Assembly (NCBI GenBank): GCA_966211675.1
Contig: CBIHPK010000005.1
Span: forward strand, 1 to 64,000
Direction: 5' to 3'
DNA length: 64,000 bases
DNA from: SCUS01 sp966211675
GTDB taxonomy: Bacteria; Myxococcota_A; Polyangia; Polyangiales; Ga0077539
In this document: positions 60,024-64,000 of the stretch, piece after piece
Layout of the letters: every line of letters starts with the position of its first letter
How positions within the stretch are numbered: position 1 is the stretch's first letter
Made by a program: the position numbers and the translations under genes
Notes under the pieces: generated by a model
What the model saw: only the letters and a program-made list of their open reading frames with translations
Told to the model about the DNA's origin: nothing
Database searches by the model: none

Positions 60024-60983
60024 GGGCGGAGGGAGCTCAGCCCGCGCCAGCGGGTGAGCGCCGTCGTAGACCTTCATCAGCTGGTTCATCGAGACCTGCG
60101 TGTAGCGCTGCGTGGTCGACAAGCTCGCGTGGCCGAGGATCTCCTGGATCGCCCGAAGGTCCGCCCCGCCGTCGAGCAGGTGCGTCGCGCAGGCGTGGCG
60201 GAGCATGTGCGGGTGCACCGCGTGGGTGCCCGTCGCCAGCGCCCCGTACTCCTTCACCAGCAGCTGCACCTGCCGCACGCCCAGCCGCTTGCCGGCGCGG
60301 CCGATGAAGATCGCGTGCGGGTCCTGGGTGCCGGTGCGGACGTCCGTGAGCCCTGGCCGCGCCTCGCGCCACGCGTCCAGCGCCTCGATACAGAGGCGCC
60401 CCAGCGGGACCACGCGCTCCTTGTTGCCCTTGCCCCGCACCCTCGCGGTCGTGCCCTGCAGGTCCCCGAGGTCGAGCCCCACGGCCTCGCTCACCCGCAG
60501 CCCGCTCCCGTAGAGCAGCTCCAGCAGCGCCCGGTCGCGCTTCATCACCATCACCTGCCGAGCGCCCGACGCCCCGGCCTTCATGGGCGCCTCCGGGGTC
60601 GCGCTCGGCGAGTCCATCATCCGGCCCGCGTCGGTGACCGACATGGGCCGCTCCAGCCGCCTTCGCACCTTCGGCGCCGCGAGCCGGGCGGTCGGGTCCT
60701 CGCCCTTCCAGCCGGTGCCCAGCGCGTAGCGGAAGAAGCTCTTCACCGAGGAGACGTTGCGCGCCAGCGTCGCGCTCACCCGGGTCTTGGAGCGCTCCGA
60801 GAGCCACCCCCGGAGCACCGTGAGGTCGATGCCCTCGAGGTCGACCTCGGCGCCGCGGTGCAGGCGAGCGTAGGCCGCGAGCGCGTCGAGGTCGCGGCGG
60901 TAGTGCTCCACCGTGAGGGCCGAGGCGCGGCGCTCGTGCGTGAGCCACTCGCAGAAGGACTCGATGCGGGAGGTGAGCGACAT
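59940..60983 (-). CDS. xerC: Tyrosine recombinase XerC/D-like
   Basis: XerC/D recombinases resolve chromosome dimers at dif. The 347-residue protein has the SAM-like N-terminal core-binding domain (FCEWLTHERRASALTVEHYR) and the catalytic set: Arg in GSGLRVSEAVGL, Lys in VRGKGNKERVVPLG, His-x-x-Arg in HPHMLRHACATHLLD, His in LGHASLSTTQRYTQV and Tyr in that motif. It has a 35-residue C-terminal tail beyond the usual end, which runs into the convergent lipoprotein gene (84-nt overlap). No att site or phage gene is near, so a chromosomal role is more likely than integration. ATG 60983 has TATAGC 8 nt upstream. Confidence 0.9.
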   Translation of the reverse strand: MSLTSRIESFCEWLTHERRASALTVEHYRRDLDALAAYARLHRGAEVDLEGIDLTVLRGWLSERSKTRVSATLARNVSSVKSFFRYALGTGWKGEDPTARLAAPKVRRRLERPMSVTDAGRMMDSPSATPEAPMKAGASGARQVMVMKRDRALLELLYGSGLRVSEAVGLDLGDLQGTTARVRGKGNKERVVPLGRLCIEALDAWREARPGLTDVRTGTQDPHAIFIGRAGKRLGVRQVQLLVKEYGALATGTHAVHPHMLRHACATHLLDGGADLRAIQEILGHASLSTTQRYTQVSMNQLMKVYDGAHPLARAELPPPSASAGAERDPVEADASPRPRRDAHRVG

Positions 60984-60991
60984 CACCCGTG

Positions 60992-60997
60992 GCTATA
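60992..60997 (-). promoter_or_regulatory. Candidate -10 element for xerC
   Basis: TATAGC on the minus strand ends 8 nt before ATG 60983; no Shine-Dalgarno is visible. Confidence 0.3.
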
Positions 60998-61067
60998 GCC
61001 CCCGTCACCGGAGGGCAGCCAGGAACCGGGCGCGGTGCGGATTCGGGCCCACGCACCGACGGACTGG

Positions 61068-61081
61068 GCGATACTCCGGCG
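61068..61081 (+). promoter_or_regulatory. 14-mer shared with the YihY upstream region (copy 2)
   Basis: GCGATACTCCGGCG is identical to 57860-57873. It stands 57 nt before the HEAT-PilT start. Confidence 0.3.
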
Positions 61082-61138
61082 GACAAAGCGCGCCGTTCAC
61101 CCTCCGCCGGTCGCGAGGGCGGCGTCGTGGAGGTTTGG

Positions 61139-63586
61139 ATGGCGCTGTTCGGTTCGTCCCGCTCCCCGCTCCAGAAGGTCAAGGAAGCGCAGTGGCGCAC
61201 CGACGAGGAGAAGCTCGCCGCCCTCTCCGCGCTGCGCGACGACAGCTCGGTCAAGCCCTCGGAGCTCGTGGCGCTGCTCTGGGTGGGCGACGCCACGGTG
61301 CGCCAGGCCGCCGCGTCGATGTTCGTGAGCCGCGCGGACCCGCGCTCCATCGCGCTGCTCTTCAGCGAGATGCAGACGCAGCACCCGGCGGCCAAGACCT
61401 TCGCGCAGCGGGTGATCGCGAGGCTCCCGGCCAACCAGGTGACGCCCGCCATCGAGGAGCTGCTCCGCGACCCCAACACCATGCGCCAGCGGGTGGGCTG
61501 GGAGACCGCGCTGGAGCTCGGGCCCAAGGAGCGCCTCGCCTTCGCCCGCCGGGCCCTGAAGGACGCCCCCTCGCTGATGCGCGTGACGGCGCTCCAGCGG
61601 CTCGTGGCCGACCAGGGGGTGGAGGCCATGGTGGACGAGCTGCTCGCGCTCGCCAACGACCCGGACGACCGCTTCCGCGAGCGGGTCATCGAGGCCCTCT
61701 CGGGGCTTCAGCGGCCGAGGGGTGATGTCACCGACCTGATGCTGGAGCGCTTCGCCCAGGACAACGCCGCGGTGCGGGCGCATGCGCTGAAGGCGATCCA
61801 GCAGGCGGGGCGCGACGACCCGGCGGCGCTGCAGCCGAAGCTGCACCGGCTGCTGGCCGAGGGGGAGGACGCGATCCGTCGCACGGCGGTGGAGATCCTG
61901 CTGTCGACGGGCAAGCCCGAGGTGGTGCTGACGGAGATCCTGCAGCAGTCGCGCTCGATGGTGGGCTGGCTGCGCACCCGCATCCTCAACACGCTCAAGA
62001 CCTTCGGCGACGACGTGCTGCGCCCCGCGGTGAGCCTGCTGGAGCACCCGGACGAGGAGGTGCGGATGCAGGCCCTGGTGCTGGCCGAGCACTTCGAGGA
62101 CCCGCGGCTCATCGGCCCGGTGGTGAAGCTCCTCGCGGACGACGACTGGTGGCTGCGCATCACCGCCTGCGAGACCCTCGGGAAGCTCAAGGACGAGCGG
62201 GTGGTACCGCACCTGGTGAAGGCCCTCGCGGACCCGGACGCGCGCTGGGCGGCCATCGACGCGCTCGGGTCCATCGGCGGGGACAGCGCGCTGAGGGCGC
62301 TGGTCGACCTGCTCAAGGACGACCGGGCGGAGGTGCGCATGGAGGTGCTGCGGGCCTGCGCGCGCTCCAAGGACCCTCGGATGATCAAGCTCTTCCAGCG
62401 GGTGATGGAGGGCGACTCGGACCAGGAGGTGCGCACCCGCGCGGCGGAGATGTTCCGCGAGGTGGGCGGCGTGGTGGGGCGAGAGCAGACCGCCGCGGTG
62501 CGCAGCGACCGCATCGACGACGCGCTCGACAAGCTGCTCGCGATGGCCCGGGAGCGAGGCGCCTCGGACGTGCACGTCACGGTGGGCGAGCCGCCGTACA
62601 TCCGGGTCGCGGGCGTGATCGAGCGCATCGACCAGGCGCCCCTCGGCGCCGCGGAGTGCGAGGCGCTCATCACCGGCATCATCGACCCGGTGCGGTTGAA
62701 GGTGCTGGAGTCGGAAGGCGAGGTGGACTTCTGCCACGCGGTGCCCGGCGTCGGACGCTACCGGGCCAACGCCTTTCGCCAGCGCAAGGGCATGTGCGCG
62801 ACCTTCCGGTGCATCCCCAACATCCCGCCGACCTTCGCGGACCTTCGCCTCCCGGGGCAGCTCACGGAGCTGCTGGACTTCCACCAGGGACTCATCCTGG
62901 TGACCGGGCCGGCGGGCGGAGGCAAGAGCACCACGCTCGCGGCGATCATCAACCTCATCAACGAGACCAAGAGCGACCACATCATCACCCTCGAAGACCC
63001 GATCGAGTTCGTGCACCCGGCCAAGTCGTCGCTGGTGAACCAGCGCGAGGTGGGTCGCCACACCGGGAGCTTCGCCCGCGCACTGCGCGCGGCCCTGAGA
63101 GAGGACCCGGACGTGATCATGGTGGGCGAGATGCGCGACGTGGACACCATCCGCATGGCGATGACCGCCGCGGAGACGGGCCACCTGGTGATCGCCACGA
63201 TGCACACCACCAGCGCCGTGGCGACCGTCGACCGGCTCATCGAGAGCTTCCCCCCCGACGAGCAGGCGCAGGCGCGCATGGGCCTCTCGGAGAGCCTGAA
63301 GTACGTGGTGTCCCAGAGCCTCGCGCCGCGCGCCGACGGCAAGGGGCGAGTGGCCGTCTACGAGGTGCTCAAGGGGATCATGAACGTCGGGACGATGATC
63401 CGTGAGCACAAGACCTTCCAGCTGCCGAGCCTCATGCAGATCAGCCGAGCGGCGGGGATGATGACCCTCGACCAGAGCCTCGAAGACCTCCTCGAAGCGG
63501 GGCTCATCACGCCGGAGTTCGCGTTCGCGCGGGCCGAGCGCAAGGAGCCCTTCGAGGCGCGTCTCGCCAACGGAGCGCAGGCATGA
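61139..63586 (+). CDS. HEAT-repeat / PilT ATPase fusion
   Basis: The 815-residue protein joins about 440 residues of HEAT repeats (RQAAASMFVSRADPRSIALL, VRAHALKAIQQAGRDDPAAL, LRITACETLGKLKDERVVPH) to a complete PilT-type ATPase (about 460-800). PilT retracts type IV pili. Motifs are Walker A GPAGGGKS (590-597), Asp box LEDPIEF (618-624), Walker B DVIMVGEMRD (658-667), His box GHLVIATMHTTSA (681-693, both His present) and a C-terminal IREHKTFQLPSLMQ (754-767) like the PilT AIRNLIRE motif. ATG 61139 has GGAGGT 5-10 nt upstream. The next gene overlaps by ATGA. Confidence 0.88.
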   Translation: MALFGSSRSPLQKVKEAQWRTDEEKLAALSALRDDSSVKPSELVALLWVGDATVRQAAASMFVSRADPRSIALLFSEMQTQHPAAKTFAQRVIARLPANQVTPAIEELLRDPNTMRQRVGWETALELGPKERLAFARRALKDAPSLMRVTALQRLVADQGVEAMVDELLALANDPDDRFRERVIEALSGLQRPRGDVTDLMLERFAQDNAAVRAHALKAIQQAGRDDPAALQPKLHRLLAEGEDAIRRTAVEILLSTGKPEVVLTEILQQSRSMVGWLRTRILNTLKTFGDDVLRPAVSLLEHPDEEVRMQALVLAEHFEDPRLIGPVVKLLADDDWWLRITACETLGKLKDERVVPHLVKALADPDARWAAIDALGSIGGDSALRALVDLLKDDRAEVRMEVLRACARSKDPRMIKLFQRVMEGDSDQEVRTRAAEMFREVGGVVGREQTAAVRSDRIDDALDKLLAMARERGASDVHVTVGEPPYIRVAGVIERIDQAPLGAAECEALITGIIDPVRLKVLESEGEVDFCHAVPGVGRYRANAFRQRKGMCATFRCIPNIPPTFADLRLPGQLTELLDFHQGLILVTGPAGGGKSTTLAAIINLINETKSDHIITLEDPIEFVHPAKSSLVNQREVGRHTGSFARALRAALREDPDVIMVGEMRDVDTIRMAMTAAETGHLVIATMHTTSAVATVDRLIESFPPDEQAQARMGLSESLKYVVSQSLAPRADGKGRVAVYEVLKGIMNVGTMIREHKTFQLPSLMQISRAAGMMTLDQSLEDLLEAGLITPEFAFARAERKEPFEARLANGAQA

Positions 63587-64000
63587 GCAACGAACGACGA
63601 CCGTCCCGACGCCCGAGCAAGCCCCCCGTCGTGAGAGAAGAGCGCGTCGCAGGAGTGCGAGAGGAGCGCCTCGGATCGGTGCGAGAGGAGCGCCTCGGGG
63701 GAGTGCGAGAAGAGCGCCTCGGGGGAGTGCGAGAGGAGCGCGTGGCGCCCGCGAGGGTCGACCGACCGGCGGGCATCCGCGAGGAGGTCGTCACGGTGCG
63801 CTCCGACCGGGCCTCGCCCCCGCGGCAGGAGCGCCTCGGTGGCATCCGGGAGGAGCGCCTCGGTGGCATCCGGGAGGAGCGCCTGGGAGGCATTCGCGAG
63901 GAGCGCGTCGAGCAGCCGATGGTCGGGCGGCGCACCGCGGCGGTCGCCGAGGAGGTCGTCATCCAGCGCAGCCGGGCCAACCCCTCGGGAGCCACCATTC
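63583..64000 (+). CDS. Charged octapeptide-repeat protein, 3' end outside window
   Basis: The reading frame starts at ATG 63583, overlapping the HEAT-PilT stop (ATGA), and runs open to the window edge (139 codons seen). After a basic start (MSNERRPSRRPSKPP) it is built of octapeptide repeats of the type V/I-R-E-E-R-L-G-G, five copies at residues 17-56 and a further run at 82-109, with looser copies between. The alternating Arg/Glu pattern suggests a long helix or a disordered charged scaffold. I do not recognise the family. Coupled translation suggests a function with the pilus ATPase. Confidence 0.65.
   Translation, partial: MSNERRPSRRPSKPPVVREERVAGVREERLGSVREERLGGVREERLGGVREERVAPARVDRPAGIREEVVTVRSDRASPPRQERLGGIREERLGGIREERLGGIREERVEQPMVGRRTAAVAEEVVIQRSRANPSGATI
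63631..63750 (+). repeat. 24-bp tandem repeat, five copies
   Basis: Five 24-bp units encode VREERLGG-type octapeptides. Third-position changes separate most copies. Confidence 0.85.
63826..63909 (+). repeat. 24-bp tandem repeat, second block
   Basis: Three and a half units encode QERLGGIREERLGGI-type sequence; two of the copies are identical, indicating recent duplication. Confidence 0.85.

Noticed and set aside
59940..60983. Phage or integron integrase
   Set aside because: The product is a canonical Xer-type recombinase, with no attachment site, gene cassette or phage gene nearby.

Overview
This is a single chromosomal segment of very GC-rich bacterial DNA (third codon positions are almost all G or C). 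It most resembles a member of the Myxococcota, probably of the Polyangia/Sandaracinus type. The evidence is Asp-rich spacer lipoproteins, Kazal-like and MopE-like motifs in lipoproteins, several GT-C membrane glycosyltransferases, PilZ, PilB and PilT-like proteins with extra domains, and DPP-IV and SLT enzymes. The taxon is inferred from gene content; no rRNA gene is present. I see no IS element, prophage, CRISPR array or plasmid function.

Layout. 1-14.5 kb: a HEAT-repeat protein (cut by the window edge), a four-helix histidine-rich membrane protein, HMG-CoA lyase, thrS, a PilZ protein with a GT39-type glycosyltransferase, chrA and sdaA divergent from nikR, then a LuxE-like ligase coupled to a class III aminotransferase. 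14.5-26.7 kb, all minus strand: a ribosomal/transcription superoperon in the order rplV-rpsC-rplP-rpmC-rpsQ-rplN-rplX-rplE-rpsN-rpsH-rplF-rplR-rpsE-rpmD-rplO-secY-adk-infA-rpmJ-rpsM-rpsK-rpsD-rpoA-rplQ. It lacks rpsJ to rpsS at its head and map in its middle. 26.9-42 kb: tRNA-Leu(CAA), a DPP-IV-type peptidase, GT-C proteins, an FAD-linked hydroxyacid oxidase, a VOC protein, a GAF-PilB/GspE ATPase and selD. 42-54 kb: a YfhO/TPR/lytic transglycosylase operon, nadB, a repeat-bearing esterase lipoprotein, bamD, a TPR protein, ubiB and a Kazal-like lipoprotein. 54-64 kb: hemL, lipoproteins, isoaspartyl peptidase with a 2Fe-2S thioredoxin-like ferredoxin, YihY, a propeller-like lipoprotein, xerC, a HEAT-PilT fusion, and a charged repeat protein cut by the window edge.

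The most notable observation is that selD carries an in-frame UGA at codon 18, exactly where the catalytic Cys of SelD sits, followed by a hairpin placed like a bacterial SECIS. It therefore reads as a selenocysteine-containing SelD. Others are the HEAT-PilT fusion followed by an REERLGG-repeat gene, a PilB-like ATPase with a substituted His box and a dyad touching its start codon, the LuxE/aminotransferase pair, a recurring TANNNT-type -10 element 6-11 nt before start codons that lack a Shine-Dalgarno (suggesting leaderless mRNAs), and convergent genes that mostly overlap or leave no room for a terminator.

Functionally the window is mainly housekeeping: translation, protein export, heme, NAD and selenophosphate synthesis, and outer-membrane assembly. 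Scattered among it are envelope, lipoprotein, glycan and pilus-motor genes.
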